Positions 15,787 through 25,094 of a DNA stretch of 64,000 bases are shown here, piece by piece. Positions within the stretch are counted from its first letter, which is position 1. Every line of letters begins with the position of its first letter. Origin of the DNA: Streptomyces fradiae (GTDB taxonomy: Bacteria; Actinomycetota; Actinomycetes; Streptomycetales; Streptomycetaceae). The stretch spans positions 3,782,001 through 3,846,000 of the forward strand of contig NZ_CP065958.1 of the NCBI RefSeq assembly GCF_041270065.1. Reading direction: 5' to 3'. The notes beneath the pieces were generated by a model. That model saw only the letters and a list, made by a program, of their open reading frames with translations, did no database searches and had not been told where the DNA came from. Both the position numbers and the translations under genes were made by a program.

Positions 15787-17052
15787 ATGCCCGCCAGCCG
15801 ACACACCTCGTCCGGACGCCCCGGACAGGACGAACCTCTCATACGGGACCGCGGTGACGCCTGCCCCGGGGCGCTGCGTCTGCATCGCGCCGATGACGGG
15901 TTCCTCGCCCGACTCCGGCTGCCCGGCGGGAGGTTGACGGATCATCAGGTCGAGGTGCTGGCCGCGGCCGCCGAAGAGCTGGGCGACGGCGGGATCGGGA
16001 TCACCTCGCGCGGGAACGCCGAGCTGCGGGGGCTCGGGGACGGGTGCGGCGCGGAGCTGGCCGCGCGGCTGCGGCGGGGCGGGCTGTTGCCGTCCGAGAC
16101 GCACGAACGGGTGCGGAATCTGGTCGCCTCGCCGGCCGCCGGGCTTGACGGACTCGGGCACGGAGACGTGCAGTTGTGGGTGCGGGAGCTCGACGGGCTG
16201 CTGTGTGCGACGCCGCGCGCCGCGGCGCTTTCGGGGCGGTTCCTGTTCGTCCTGGACGACGGGCGCGGGGACGTCGCCGGGCTCGGCGGGGATGTGACCT
16301 TGCTCGCAGCGGCGGGATCGGCGGCGGGATCAGCGGAGGGCGGGGCCGCGCTGATCCGGTGCGCCGGGCAGACCCTCCGGGTCTCCGGCGCCGACGCGCC
16401 GCGCGCCGCGCTCGCCGTCGCGCTCGCCTTCCTCGACACCGCCGAGGCGGCCGGAAACGGTGCCTGGCGGGTGCGCGAGCTGCCCGAGGGGTACGCGCCG
16501 GAGCTCGCCGCCGCCCTGAGCGCCGCCGGGATCGCCGCGGAGCCCGTACAAGATCCACAGACCCCGCAGGCCGCGCCGCTCGCCCCCGGGCCGCTCGGCG
16601 CCGACGCCCTGCATGTGCTCGCGCCGCTCGGCCGGCTCACCGCCGCCCAGGCGCGGGCCCTGCTCCCGGCCGCCGAGGTCCGGCTCACGCCCTGGCGCGG
16701 AGTGGTCCTCGCCGAACCCACGGCCACTCCGGCGGAGCTCGCCGCGCACGGGCTCGTCACCGCCCCCGACGCCCCCGCCGTCGGCGTGACCGCCTGCACC
16801 GGGCGGCCCGGCTGCGCCAAGTCACTCGCCGACGTACGGGCGGAGGCCGTCCGCGCGCCCGCCGGCCCGCTGCCCGTGCACTTCTCCGGGTGCGAGCGCC
16901 GCTGCGGCCACCCCCACGGCACGTGGGTCGACGTCCTCGCGACGGGCGCCACCGGAACCACCGGCGACGGCGCCTACCTGGTGAACGGCGCGCCCACCCC
17001 CCGTACCTCCCTCCACGAAGCCATAGCCACGGCCCGCACCACCACGAGATGA
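15787..17052 (+). CDS. cobG: CobG-like precorrin-3B synthase (siroheme/Fe-S reductase fold)
   Basis: Encodes 421 residues. The two half-repeats of the nitrite/sulphite reductase fold are visible: [16 protein letters not shown] near 70 and a second set ending in the cluster motif. The [4Fe-4S] cysteines are Cys337 and Cys343 (CTGRPGC) and Cys369 and Cys373 (CERRC). In the aerobic pathway CobG hydroxylates precorrin-3A with O2 and contracts toward precorrin-3B. The ATG at 15787 is chosen because TATGCT (15774-15779) ends 7 nt upstream, the pattern of a leaderless promoter; ATG 15775 and GTG 15769 are alternatives. It overlaps cobH by 4 nt, so cobG-cobH-cobIJ form an operon without a riboswitch. 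Confidence 0.9.
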   Translation: MPASRHTSSGRPGQDEPLIRDRGDACPGALRLHRADDGFLARLRLPGGRLTDHQVEVLAAAAEELGDGGIGITSRGNAELRGLGDGCGAELAARLRRGGLLPSETHERVRNLVASPAAGLDGLGHGDVQLWVRELDGLLCATPRAAALSGRFLFVLDDGRGDVAGLGGDVTLLAAAGSAAGSAEGGAALIRCAGQTLRVSGADAPRAALAVALAFLDTAEAAGNGAWRVRELPEGYAPELAAALSAAGIAAEPVQDPQTPQAAPLAPGPLGADALHVLAPLGRLTAAQARALLPAAEVRLTPWRGVVLAEPTATPAELAAHGLVTAPDAPAVGVTACTGRPGCAKSLADVRAEAVRAPAGPLPVHFSGCERRCGHPHGTWVDVLATGATGTTGDGAYLVNGAPTPRTSLHEAIATARTTTR

Positions 17053-17702
17053 GCGAGAGCGACACGATGTTCGAGTACGAGAAGGACGGGGCGGAGATCT
17101 ACCGCCGGTCCTTTGCCACGATCCGCGCCGAGGCGGACCTCGCGGGGCTGCCCGACGACGTCGCCACCGTCGCGGTGCGCATGATCCACGCGTGCGGCAT
17201 GACCGACCTCGTCCGGGACCTCGCGTACTCCCCCGGCGTGGTCGCCGCCGCCCGCGCCGCGCTGCGCGCCGGCGCGCCGATCCTGTGCGACGCGCAGATG
17301 GTCGCCAGCGGCGTCACCCGCAAGCGGCTGCCCGCCGACAACGACGTGCTGTGCACCCTCTCCGACCCGGCCGTGCCGGGGCTCGCCGCCGAGCTCGGCA
17401 CCACCCGCTCGGCCGCCGCCATGGAGCTGTGGCGGGACCGCCTGGAGGGCTCCGTCGTGGCCATCGGCAACGCGCCGACCGCGCTCTTCCACCTCCTGGA
17501 GATGATCGCGAAGGGCGCCGGGAAGCCGGCGGCCGTGCTCGGCATCCCGGTCGGCTTCATCGGCGCCGCCGAGTCCAAGGACGCGCTCGCCGCCAACACC
17601 CTCGGCCTGGAGTACCTGGTGGTCCGCGGCCGGCGCGGCGGCAGCGCCATGACGGCGGCCGCGCTCAACGCCCTCGCGCACGAAGCGGAGATCCAGAAGT
17701 GA
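17049..17702 (+). CDS. cobH: CobH, precorrin-8X methylmutase
   Basis: Encodes 217 residues. The family signatures are all present: [25 protein letters not shown] (with the catalytic histidine), [23 protein letters not shown] and [15 protein letters not shown]. The enzyme moves the C11 methyl to C12, converting precorrin-8X to hydrogenobyrinic acid. ATG 17049 overlaps the cobG stop (ATGA) and the stop overlaps the GTG of cobIJ, so translation is coupled through the operon. Length and motifs are normal. Confidence 0.95.
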   Translation: MSESDTMFEYEKDGAEIYRRSFATIRAEADLAGLPDDVATVAVRMIHACGMTDLVRDLAYSPGVVAAARAALRAGAPILCDAQMVASGVTRKRLPADNDVLCTLSDPAVPGLAAELGTTRSAAAMELWRDRLEGSVVAIGNAPTALFHLLEMIAKGAGKPAAVLGIPVGFIGAAESKDALAANTLGLEYLVVRGRRGGSAMTAAALNALAHEAEIQK

Positions 17703-19201
17703 GCGACATCCAGGTGGCCAAGGGCAAGCTGTACGGGGTCGGGCTCGGGCCCGGCGACCCGAACCTGATGACCGTCGCCGCCGTGAAGGCCATCGCCGGC
17801 GCCGACGTCATCGCCTACCACTCGGCCCGCCACGGCCGGTCCATCGCGCGCTCCATCGCCGCCGAGCACATCCGCGAGGACCACGTCGAGGAGCGGCTGA
17901 TGTACCCGCTCACCGTGGAGACCACCGACCACCCCGGCGGCTACCGGGGCGCGCTCGACGACTTCTACGAGGAGGCCGCGGCCCGGCTCGCCGCGCACCT
18001 CGACGCCGGCCGCACCGTCGCCGTGCTCGCCGAGGGCGACCCGCTGTTCTACGGCTCGTACCAGCACATGCACAAGCGCCTCGCGGACCGTTACGACACC
18101 ACCGTCATCCCCGGCGTGACGTCGGTGAGCGCCGCCGCGGCGCGGCTCGGCGAGCCGCTGTGCGAGGCCGAGGAGGTGCTGACGATCGTCCCCGGCACGC
18201 TGCCGGAGGACGAGCTGACGGCCCGGCTCGCGGGCACCGACTCGGCCGTCGTGATGAAGCTCGGCCGCACCTTCCCGACCGTGAAGCGGGCCCTGGAGCG
18301 GGCCGGGCGGATCGACGACGCGCGGTACGTGGAGCGGGCGTTCATGGCGGGCGAGCGCACCGGGCGGCTCACCGACATCGACCCGGAGTCGGTCCCGTAC
18401 TTCTCGGTGGCCGTGCTGCCCTCCCGTATCGACCAGCAGGCACCCGTACGGGAGCAGGGCGAGGTCGTGGTCGTCGGCACCGGCCCGGCCGGGGCGCCCT
18501 GGCTGACCCCCGAGTCGCGCGGCGCGCTCGTCAACGCCGACGACCTCGTCGGCTACACCACCTACCTCGACCGCGTCCCGGTCCTGCGCGCCTCGCAGCG
18601 CCGCCACGGCTCCGACAACAAGGTCGAGTCGGAGCGCGCCGAGTTCGCCCTCGACCTGGCCCGGCGCGGGCGGCGCGTCGCCGTCGTGTCGGGCGGCGAC
18701 CCGGGCGTCTTCGCGATGGCCACGGCCGTCCTGGAGATCGCGGCGGAGGAGCGCTACGCCGACGTGCCCGTACGGGTCCTCCCGGGGGTGACCGCCGCGA
18801 ACGCCGCGGCCGCCGCCGCGGGCGCCCCGCTCGGCCACGACTACGCCACCATCTCCCTCTCCGACCGCCTCAAGCCCTGGGACGTCATCGCCGGCCGGCT
18901 GCGCGCCGCCGCCGAGGCCGACCTGGTCCTCGCGATCTACAACCCGGGCTCCAAGTCCCGTACGCACCAGGTCGCCGCGGCCCGCGAGCTGCTGCTCGAA
19001 CTGCGGGCGCCGGAGACCCCGGTGGTCGTGGCGCGGGACGTCGGCGGTCCGGAGCAGTCGGTGCGCGTGCTGACCCTGAAGAGCCTGGAGCCCGCCGAGG
19101 TCGACATGCGCACGCTGCTGCTCGTCGGGTCGTCGCAGACGCAGGTCACGGAGCGCGCGGACGGCCGCACGATCACCTGGACGCCGCGGCGTTACGGGTG
19201 A
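17699..19201 (+). CDS. cobIJ: CobI-CobJ fusion: precorrin-2 C20- and precorrin-3B C17-methyltransferase
   Basis: Encodes 500 residues made of two SAM-dependent tetrapyrrole methylases. The first (about 1-245) starts [18 protein letters not shown] and holds [19 protein letters not shown], typical of CobI/CbiL, which methylates C20 of precorrin-2. The second (about 253-490) starts [11 protein letters not shown] and holds [19 protein letters not shown] and [17 protein letters not shown], typical of CobJ/CbiH, which methylates C17 with ring contraction. This fusion is common in actinobacteria. The GTG at 17699 overlaps the cobH stop by 4 nt. The last 29 nt overlap the convergent serine hydrolase gene. 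Confidence 0.94.
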   Translation: MSDIQVAKGKLYGVGLGPGDPNLMTVAAVKAIAGADVIAYHSARHGRSIARSIAAEHIREDHVEERLMYPLTVETTDHPGGYRGALDDFYEEAAARLAAHLDAGRTVAVLAEGDPLFYGSYQHMHKRLADRYDTTVIPGVTSVSAAAARLGEPLCEAEEVLTIVPGTLPEDELTARLAGTDSAVVMKLGRTFPTVKRALERAGRIDDARYVERAFMAGERTGRLTDIDPESVPYFSVAVLPSRIDQQAPVREQGEVVVVGTGPAGAPWLTPESRGALVNADDLVGYTTYLDRVPVLRASQRRHGSDNKVESERAEFALDLARRGRRVAVVSGGDPGVFAMATAVLEIAAEERYADVPVRVLPGVTAANAAAAAAGAPLGHDYATISLSDRLKPWDVIAGRLRAAAEADLVLAIYNPGSKSRTHQVAAARELLLELRAPETPVVVARDVGGPEQSVRVLTLKSLEPAEVDMRTLLLVGSSQTQVTERADGRTITWTPRRYG

Positions 19202-20804
19202 AGGTGCCCAGGCCCTCGGTGTCGAGGTACTCGACGGTGAACGACTTCCCGTCCGAGGCGAAGGTGACCCCGGTGCGGCCGACGGCGTTCTCGCCGCGGG
19301 TCTCGAAGCTGAACGTGTCGCCGTCGTAGTGCGTCAGCGGATACGACTGGGACTTCGGCCCCAGGCGGAGCGTCAGGGTCCCGTCGGGGGCGGCGACGAC
19401 CTCGGCGGGGCCGTAGTACGCGTTGGCGAAGCGGCCCGTGTAGGTGGCGGCGGCCTGCGCGGGGGCCGCGTCGGCGGGCGGGTGGGCGTAGTCGGTCTTC
19501 GACCGGCCGGCGTCCGCCTCCTGCTGGTAGAGCGCGTCGACGAGCGGGATCCAGTCGCGGCTGATCTCGCCGGTCTGCGCGATGTCGAAGAAGTCGAGGG
19601 CGACGGCGTCGGCGACGCCGACCGGTGAGGTGTTGGTGAGGACGACGATGCCGAGCTGTTCGCCGGGCAGCATCGTCACGTTGGTGTGCGCGCCCGAGGC
19701 GAACGCGCCGGTGTGCGAGAGGCGGAGCCGGCCCTCGTCGTCGTAACTCACGTTCCAGCCCAGGCCGTAGAAGCCGGTGCGGGCGGCGGGGGCGTGCGGC
19801 GGGTTGGAGACCGACTCGGGCCAGTGGGTGCGTTCCAGGGCCTCGGCGTCGACGATCCGCCGGCCGTCGAGCTCGCCGTTCGCGAGCTGGAGGCGCAGCC
19901 AGGTCGCCATGTCGCGGGCGGAGGAGCTGACCCCGCCGGCCGGGGACTGGGCGTCGGGGTCGCGGACGAACTCCGGTTTCCACGCGCCGTCGACCTGGAC
20001 GTGGCCCCAGGCGCGGTCGGGGGAGTTCGCGTAGTCGGCGAAGCGGGAGCTGGTGGCGTCCATGCCGGCCGGCTTGTAGAGGATGTCGTCGGCCAGCTTC
20101 TCCCAGGGCACGCCCTTCTCGTCGGCGACGGCCTGGGCGGCCGCCGTCAGGCCGAAGTTGGTGTAGGCGTAGCTCGCGCGGAACGGTGCGAGGGGCTCGT
20201 GGCGCAGGTGGGACAGGATGTACGCGCGGTCGTAGCCGAGGTCTTCGAGGAGGTCCCCGGCGTGGTCGGGGAGCCCGCTGCGGTGCGAGAAGAGGTCCTC
20301 GACGGTCACGTGGGAGGTGACCCACGGGTCCTTCAGGGCGAAGCCCGGCACGTGCGGGGCGACGGGCTCGGTCCAGCCGTCGGTGCCGACGGCGCCGGCG
20401 ACGATCGTCGAGGCGATCGGCTTCGAGACGGAGGCGAGCTGGAAGACGGTGTCGGCGTCGACGGCGGCCTGCTCGCCGGCCTTGCGCACGCCGTAGCCCT
20501 TGAGGTGGACGACCTTGCCCTGGTGGACGACGGCGACGGCGACGCCGGGCACGCCGGTGCGTTTCATCGCGTCCCGCACGACCCCGTCGAGCCGGCCGAC
20601 GGCCCGGTTCACGTCCGCGTCGTCGAGCTGGGGCGGGGGCTGGGGTGGCGGCGGGGACGGTGGAGGCGGGGTGGGGGTCGGGGTGGGGCCGGGTGCGGCG
20701 CCGGCCAGGGTGGGGGCGGTGGCGCCGAGGAGGGCCGCGAGACCGACCGTGGCAAGCCGTCGAACGGCACTCCGGCGAGCGGTACTCCGGTGAGCGGTGC
20801 TCAT
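19173..20804 (-). CDS. Secreted serine hydrolase, beta-lactamase / D-Ala-D-Ala carboxypeptidase fold (class C-like)
   Basis: Encodes 543 residues. A signal peptide (about 1-36, basic then hydrophobic) is followed by a Pro/Thr linker (37-59). The catalytic domain has SxxK as SVSK (125-128), YxN as YTN (214-216, in YAYTNFG) and the third motif HTG (364-366), so the active site is complete. The C-terminal 110 residues resemble the beta-barrel DUF3471-type domain often attached to such hydrolases. The enzyme acts outside the cell on an ester or peptide; antibiotic resistance is not implied. The ATG at 20804 lies inside the cobIJ-cobK stretch of the cobalamin cluster, with no visible functional link. 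Confidence 0.88.
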   Translation of the reverse strand: MSTAHRSTARRSAVRRLATVGLAALLGATAPTLAGAAPGPTPTPTPPPPSPPPPQPPPQLDDADVNRAVGRLDGVVRDAMKRTGVPGVAVAVVHQGKVVHLKGYGVRKAGEQAAVDADTVFQLASVSKPIASTIVAGAVGTDGWTEPVAPHVPGFALKDPWVTSHVTVEDLFSHRSGLPDHAGDLLEDLGYDRAYILSHLRHEPLAPFRASYAYTNFGLTAAAQAVADEKGVPWEKLADDILYKPAGMDATSSRFADYANSPDRAWGHVQVDGAWKPEFVRDPDAQSPAGGVSSSARDMATWLRLQLANGELDGRRIVDAEALERTHWPESVSNPPHAPAARTGFYGLGWNVSYDDEGRLRLSHTGAFASGAHTNVTMLPGEQLGIVVLTNTSPVGVADAVALDFFDIAQTGEISRDWIPLVDALYQQEADAGRSKTDYAHPPADAAPAQAAATYTGRFANAYYGPAEVVAAPDGTLTLRLGPKSQSYPLTHYDGDTFSFETRGENAVGRTGVTFASDGKSFTVEYLDTEGLGTFTRNAAASR

Positions 20805-20841
20805 TTCTCCATTGAAGGCCGCCCGGCCGCGTCTGTCGCGC

Positions 20842-21588
20842 TCAGGCCTTCCGGACCCAGGCCGCCGCTTCCTCGGGGGTGGCTGCCGTGGGGACCCCCT
20901 GCGGCACGGGCGGGCGGCGGACGACCACGACCGGGATGCCGGCCTCGCGGGCGGCCTGGAGCTTCGGGGCGGTCGCGGCGCCGCCGCTGTCCTTCGTGAC
21001 GAGGACGTCGATGCGGTGGCGGGAGAGGATCTCGCGCTCGCCGTCGAGGCCGAACGGGCCCCGGTCCAGGAGGACTTCGGTGCGGGCCGGCATCGGGGCC
21101 TCGGGGGCGTCGACGGAGCGGACGAGGAACCACTCGGGGCGGTCGGCGAAGGCGGCGAGTCCCATCCGCCCGGTGGTGAGGAAGACCCTGTCGACCCCGT
21201 CGCCGAGCCCGTCGAGGGCGGCGGCCGCGGCCTCCAGCGAGGCCACCTCGTGCCAGTCGTCCCCCTCCACCGGGACCCAGCCGGGACGGCGCAGGGCCAG
21301 CAGGGGAACATGGGCGGTGGCGGCCGCCCCGGCCGCGTTGAAACTGATCCGCTCGGCGAAGGGATGGGTGGCGTCGATGACCGCGTCCACGGAGTGCTCG
21401 CGCAGCCACGCGGCGAGCCCGTCCGCGCCGCCGAAGCCGCCGATCCGGACCTCCCCGGCGGGCAGCCGGGGCGTTGCGACCCGCCCGGCGAGGGAGCTCG
21501 TCACGCGCACGTCGTCGTGCAGCAGCCCGGCGAGGGCGCGGGCCTCGGTCGTCCCGCCGAGAATGAGTACGTGCAGGAGAGGCCGCAT
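20842..21588 (-). CDS. cobK: CobK, precorrin-6A reductase
   Basis: Encodes 248 residues. The N-terminus HVLILGGTTEARALAGLL is the CobK/CbiJ nucleotide-binding start, followed by VDAVIDATHPFAERIS, VFLTTGRMGL and DVLVTKDSGG, all standard motifs. The enzyme reduces precorrin-6A to dihydro-precorrin-6 with NADPH. The ATG at 21588 is only 21 nt from the divergent GTG of cbiD, so the promoters must overlap or lie within the opposite gene. It is downstream of, but not obviously linked to, the serine hydrolase 37 nt away. Confidence 0.94.
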   Translation of the reverse strand: MRPLLHVLILGGTTEARALAGLLHDDVRVTSSLAGRVATPRLPAGEVRIGGFGGADGLAAWLREHSVDAVIDATHPFAERISFNAAGAAATAHVPLLALRRPGWVPVEGDDWHEVASLEAAAAALDGLGDGVDRVFLTTGRMGLAAFADRPEWFLVRSVDAPEAPMPARTEVLLDRGPFGLDGEREILSRHRIDVLVTKDSGGAATAPKLQAAREAGIPVVVVRRPPVPQGVPTAATPEEAAAWVRKA

Positions 21589-21609
21589 GGGAGTCCGGGG
21601 GGTCCGTTC

Positions 21610-22755
21610 GTGAGTGCCGGCGGGCGTGCGGCCCAACTCAAGCACACCGGTCTGCGGCCCGGCTGGACGACCGGTGCCTGTGCGACGGCGGCGACGACCG
21701 CCGCGTACACGGCGCTGCTCACCGGCGAGTTCCCGGACCCGGTGACGATCACGCTGCCGAAGGGCCAGACGCCGGGGTTCGCGCTGGCGGTGGAGTCCCT
21801 GGACGGCACGGACTCGGCCACCGCCGGTGTGGTGAAGGACGCGGGCGACGACCCGGACGTCACGCACGGCGCGCTGATCCGCTCGACGGTACGGCTCCTG
21901 CCGCCCGGTTCCGGCGTCGTCTTCCGGGCGGGTCCCGGGGTCGGCACGGTCACCCTGCCCGGCCTGCCCCTGGAGGTCGGCGAACCGGCGATCAACCCGG
22001 TCCCGCGCCAGATGATGCGCGAGCACGTGGCCGAGGTCGCGGCCGCGCACGGCGGCACCGGCGACGTCGAGATCACGCTCTCCGTCGACGACGGCGCCGA
22101 GATCGCCCGCTCCACCTGGAACCCCCGGATCGGCATCCTCGGCGGCCTGTCCATCCTCGGCACCACCGGCATCGTCGTGCCCTACTCCTGCTCCGCCTGG
22201 ATCGACTCGATCCGGCGCGGCGTGGACGTGGCCCGCGCCGGCGGCCTCACCCACGTCGCCGGCTGCACCGGCTCCACCTCCGAGCGCACGGTCACCGAGC
22301 TGTACGACCTGCCGGAGATCGCCCTGCTCGACATGGGCGACTTCGCGGGCGCCGTCCTCAAATACGTGCGGCGCCACCCCGTGGACCGGCTGACCATCTG
22401 CGGCGGCTTCGCCAAGCTCTCCAAACTCGCCGCCGGCCACCTCGACCTCCACTCCGCCCGCTCCCAGGTCGACAAGCCCTTCCTCGCCGCCCTCGCCCGC
22501 ACGGGCGGCGCGTCCGACCCCCTGGCCGCGGAGATCGCCACCGCCAACACCGGCCTCGCCGCCCTCCGCCTCTGCGAGGCCGCCGGGGTGCCCCTGGGCG
22601 ACCTCGTCGCCGCCCGCGCCCGCGACGAGGCCCTCACCGTCCTCCGCGGCGCCCCGGTCGCGGTCGACGTCATCTGCATCGACCGTGCGGGCACGGTGGT
22701 GGGCCGGTCTGAGGTGAGGGGACCGGGCGCCGCGCCCGATGCGCACGATGCGTAA
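21610..22755 (+). CDS. cbiD: CbiD, cobalt-precorrin-5B C1-methyltransferase
   Basis: Encodes 381 residues. The family hallmark RPGWTTGACATAATTAA near the N-terminus, then GVVKDAGDDPDVTHGALI, NPRIGILGGLSILGTTGIV and VAGCTGSTSE, identify CbiD. It methylates C1 of the precorrin-5B stage, a step done by CobF in the classical aerobic route, so here an 'anaerobic' family enzyme works with CobG and CobN. The GTG at 21610 has GGGGGG a few bases upstream; longer in-frame starts overlap cobK antisense and are not credible. Divergent from cobK. Confidence 0.93.
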   Translation: MSAGGRAAQLKHTGLRPGWTTGACATAATTAAYTALLTGEFPDPVTITLPKGQTPGFALAVESLDGTDSATAGVVKDAGDDPDVTHGALIRSTVRLLPPGSGVVFRAGPGVGTVTLPGLPLEVGEPAINPVPRQMMREHVAEVAAAHGGTGDVEITLSVDDGAEIARSTWNPRIGILGGLSILGTTGIVVPYSCSAWIDSIRRGVDVARAGGLTHVAGCTGSTSERTVTELYDLPEIALLDMGDFAGAVLKYVRRHPVDRLTICGGFAKLSKLAAGHLDLHSARSQVDKPFLAALARTGGASDPLAAEIATANTGLAALRLCEAAGVPLGDLVAARARDEALTVLRGAPVAVDVICIDRAGTVVGRSEVRGPGAAPDAHDA

Positions 22756-22797
22756 AACCGCGGGACACGGGGCCGACCGGCTCCGGACAATGCCCGC

Positions 22798-23355
22798 ATG
22801 ACGACCGACTTCTCGCACAAGCCCACGCTCACCGGCGAACTCGTCGTGCTCCGCCCCGTCACCGAGGACGACGTCCCCGCGCTCCTCCCGATGCTTCAGG
22901 ACCCCGAGATCGGCCGGCTCACCGGCTCCCACGCCGACTTCGAGGAGTCCGCGCTGCGCGCCTGGTACGGGTCGCGGGGTGCGCAGAGCAACCGGCTCGA
23001 CCTGGCGGTGGTGGAGCGGGCGACGGGGCGGGTGGTCGGTGAGGTGGTGCTGAACGACTGGGACCAGGCCAACGAGAGCTGCAACTTCCGCATCTGCCTC
23101 GCCCCGGACGTCCTCGGCCACGGCCTCGGCACCGAGGCGACCCGGCTGATCGTCGGCTACGGCTTCGAGGCCGTGGGCCTCTACCGGGTCTCCCTTGAGG
23201 TGTACGCCTTCAACCCGCGGGCGCGCCGGGCCTACGAGAAGGCCGGCTTCCGCGCGGAGGGCGTGCTGCGCGGGGCGCTGCTGTGGGAGGGGGAGCGGGT
23301 GGACGCGACGGTGATGGCGGCGCTGGCGCCGGAGTGGGGGACTACTCGGGCCTGA
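22798..23355 (+). CDS. GNAT family N-acetyltransferase (RimJ/RimL type)
   Basis: Encodes 185 residues with the GNAT order: LTGELVVLRPVTEDDVPALL at the start, VVGEVVLNDWDQANESCNF on the central strands, DVLGHGLGTEAT (acetyl-CoA loop, Q/RxxGxG/A variant) and AFNPRARRAYEKAGF at the end. This is the RimJ/RimL branch, which acetylates protein N-termini, antibiotics or small amines. Substrate unknown. ATG 22798 has the hexamer GACAAT ending 6 nt upstream and no ribosome site, indicating leaderless transcription. The 3' end overlaps the convergent gene by 14 nt. Confidence 0.92.
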   Translation: MTTDFSHKPTLTGELVVLRPVTEDDVPALLPMLQDPEIGRLTGSHADFEESALRAWYGSRGAQSNRLDLAVVERATGRVVGEVVLNDWDQANESCNFRICLAPDVLGHGLGTEATRLIVGYGFEAVGLYRVSLEVYAFNPRARRAYEKAGFRAEGVLRGALLWEGERVDATVMAALAPEWGTTRA

Positions 23356-24163
23356 GCGCTCTGCGGCGCTCGTGCTCGGCGTGGAGCTCCGCGAGCTCGG
23401 CGCGGCCTGCGGCCGGCTCGGCCTCGGTGACCGGCGGGAACGGAAGTTCCTCGTCCTGCGGATAGCCGATCTCCGCGATGTCCTCGGCGAGGTCGGCGAG
23501 CTCCAGCTCCGGGTTGAGCACCGTGACGACCTCCTGCGTCAGGGGCTCCAGCGCCAGGACGTGGCGGACGGCCGCGACGTCGACCTCCGTCTCGTAGTAG
23601 TCGGCGGCCCACTCCGCGTACGCCTCCGCCGAGCGGTCGACGAGCAGCTCGAAGAGGTGATCGGCGCCGTCCGGCTCGCCGTCGCCCCGGGCCGGGAAGT
23701 CGATGGTGCCGGTGCGCCAGGCGGCGTCGGCGGATTCACGCCAGAGGCAGGCGGTGACGGCCGGCGCCGGCTCGCCGTCCTCGGCCTCGGAGACGTACGG
23801 GCGGAAGGCCTCCGGTACGGAGTCCAGGACGCCCAGCCAGACCTCCGGGTCGTCCTGCTGCGCCCAGGGGCTCATCGGGGCCTCGTGGGCGAAGCCCTCC
23901 GCGTAGGCCCCCGCCGCCGAGAAGACGATCCGGAACTCGTCGCCCTGACCGTCCCGCATGGAGGCCAGCTCCTCGCCCTCCGCCCAGTGGGCGTCGAACG
24001 AGTAGTACCTGCCGTCCCACTCCGGGCTCAGCACGGCCTCCAGCATCGCGAGCCCCCGGCAGTGGTCGCGCAGTTCCCCGATGCCCGGCAGCGCCCGGGC
24101 CACGTCGTAGACGGTCACGGGGACATGGAAGCGCACGGCACTGACAGTCGGGCGATTCCGCAT
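23342..24163 (-). CDS. Acidic cytoplasmic protein of unknown function
   Basis: Encodes 273 residues, rich in Asp and Glu, with no signal or membrane segment. Visible landmarks are FHVPVTVYDVARALPGIGEL at the N-terminus, the aromatic stretch WDGRYYSFDAHWAEGEEL, and a tail rich in Glu and Ala (EAEPAAGRAELAELHAEHER). I do not recognise the family; similar proteins occur in streptomycetes. The start is uncertain: ATG 24163 is chosen, but a GTG at about 24130 (MRFHVPVTVYDV) is also credible. Its last 14 nt overlap the GNAT gene, tail to tail. Divergent from the bL37 gene. Confidence 0.65.
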   Translation of the reverse strand: MRNRPTVSAVRFHVPVTVYDVARALPGIGELRDHCRGLAMLEAVLSPEWDGRYYSFDAHWAEGEELASMRDGQGDEFRIVFSAAGAYAEGFAHEAPMSPWAQQDDPEVWLGVLDSVPEAFRPYVSEAEDGEPAPAVTACLWRESADAAWRTGTIDFPARGDGEPDGADHLFELLVDRSAEAYAEWAADYYETEVDVAAVRHVLALEPLTQEVVTVLNPELELADLAEDIAEIGYPQDEELPFPPVTEAEPAAGRAELAELHAEHERRRALRPE

Positions 24164-24240
24164 GCGGGCCCCCGCCCCCGACCCTAGGCTGGCCACGGCA
24201 GTCCCCTACGCGTTACCGGAAGAACCGAAAGGGAGTCCCA

Positions 24241-24315
24241 TGGCGAAGCGCGGCAACAAGAAGCGGGCCCGCAAGAAGAAGAAGGCGAACCACGGCAAGC
24301 GGCCCAACGCCTGAG
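24241..24315 (+). CDS. Ribosomal protein bL37 (24 residues)
   Basis: A 24-residue, strongly basic protein: MAKRGNKKRARKKKKA then NHGKRPNA. The ATG has a very good ribosome site (AAAGGGAG with 5-nt spacing). Its length, KRG start and ANHGKRPNA end match what I know of bL37, the small actinobacterial large-subunit protein first seen in mycobacterial ribosome structures. It would bind 23S rRNA. It is monocistronic, between the acidic unknown protein and cobM. Such genes are often missed because of their size. A non-ribosomal basic peptide is the alternative, but the match is close. Confidence 0.82.
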
Positions 24316-24344
24316 TCCGTCCGGCCGCGGGGGCCGCTCGCGCT

Positions 24345-25094
24345 TCAGCAGGTGTGGCGGTCCCGGGCCGGGTCGTAGAGGTGGCTGTCGCGGAACTCGG
24401 CGGCGGCCAGCGTGCGGCCCACGACGATCACGGCGGTCTTGGTGATGCCCGCCGCCTTCACCTGGGCGGCGATGTCCTCCAGGGTGCCGCGCAGCACCAC
24501 CTCGTCCGGCCGGGACGCCATGGCGACGACGGCGGCCGGGCAGTCGGTCCCGTAGTGCGGGACGAGCTCGGCGACGATGCGGTCGACGTACCGCGCGCCG
24601 AGGTGCAGTACGAGAAGCGCGCCGCTGCGGCCCAGGGTGGCCAGGTCCTCGCCGTCCGGCATGGGGGTGGCCTGCTGGGCGATGCGGGTGAGGATGACGG
24701 TCTGGCCGACGGTCGGGACCGTCAGTTCGCGCTTGAGAGCGGCCGCGGCGGCGGCGAAGGCCGGGACGCCGGGCACGACCTCGTACGGGATGCCGGCCGC
24801 GTCCAGGCGCCGCATCTGCTCGGCCATCGCGCTGAACACGGACGGGTCGCCGGAGTGCAGCCGCGCCACGTCCTGGCCCGCCTCGTGCGCGGCGGCGATC
24901 TCCGCGACGATCCGGTCGAGGTCCAGGTTCGCCGTGTCGACCAGCTTCGCGTCCGGCGGGCACTCGGCGAGCAGCTCGCGCGGCACGAGCGAGCCCGCGT
25001 AGAGGCAGACGCCGCACTTGGCGAGGGTCCGCGCGCCGCGCAGGGTGATCAGGTCGGCCGCGCCGGGGCCCGCGCCGATGAAGTAGACGGTCAT
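24345..25094 (-). CDS. cobM: CobM, precorrin-4 C11-methyltransferase
   Basis: Encodes 249 residues of the tetrapyrrole methylase fold. Motifs VYFIGAGPGAADLITLRG, CLYAGSLVPRELL, ARLHSGDPSVFSAMAEQM and the EVVPGVPAFAAAAAALK segment are diagnostic for CobM/CbiF. It methylates C11 of precorrin-4 to give precorrin-5. ATG 25094 overlaps the cobL stop by 4 nt (ATGA), so cobL-cobM form an operon read toward bL37. Confidence 0.95.
   Translation of the reverse strand: MTVYFIGAGPGAADLITLRGARTLAKCGVCLYAGSLVPRELLAECPPDAKLVDTANLDLDRIVAEIAAAHEAGQDVARLHSGDPSVFSAMAEQMRRLDAAGIPYEVVPGVPAFAAAAAALKRELTVPTVGQTVILTRIAQQATPMPDGEDLATLGRSGALLVLHLGARYVDRIVAELVPHYGTDCPAAVVAMASRPDEVVLRGTLEDIAAQVKAAGITKTAVIVVGRTLAAAEFRDSHLYDPARDRHTC

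Noticed and set aside
11855-15937. A 1360-codon plus-strand open frame opposite cobN
   Set aside because: Low-complexity Arg/Gly/Val text antisense to a full-length CobN; no family signal or ribosome site.
19173-20804. Antibiotic-resistance beta-lactamase
   Set aside because: The motifs fit the broad serine hydrolase family; the layout with a C-terminal DUF3471-like domain is more typical of esterase or peptidase members.
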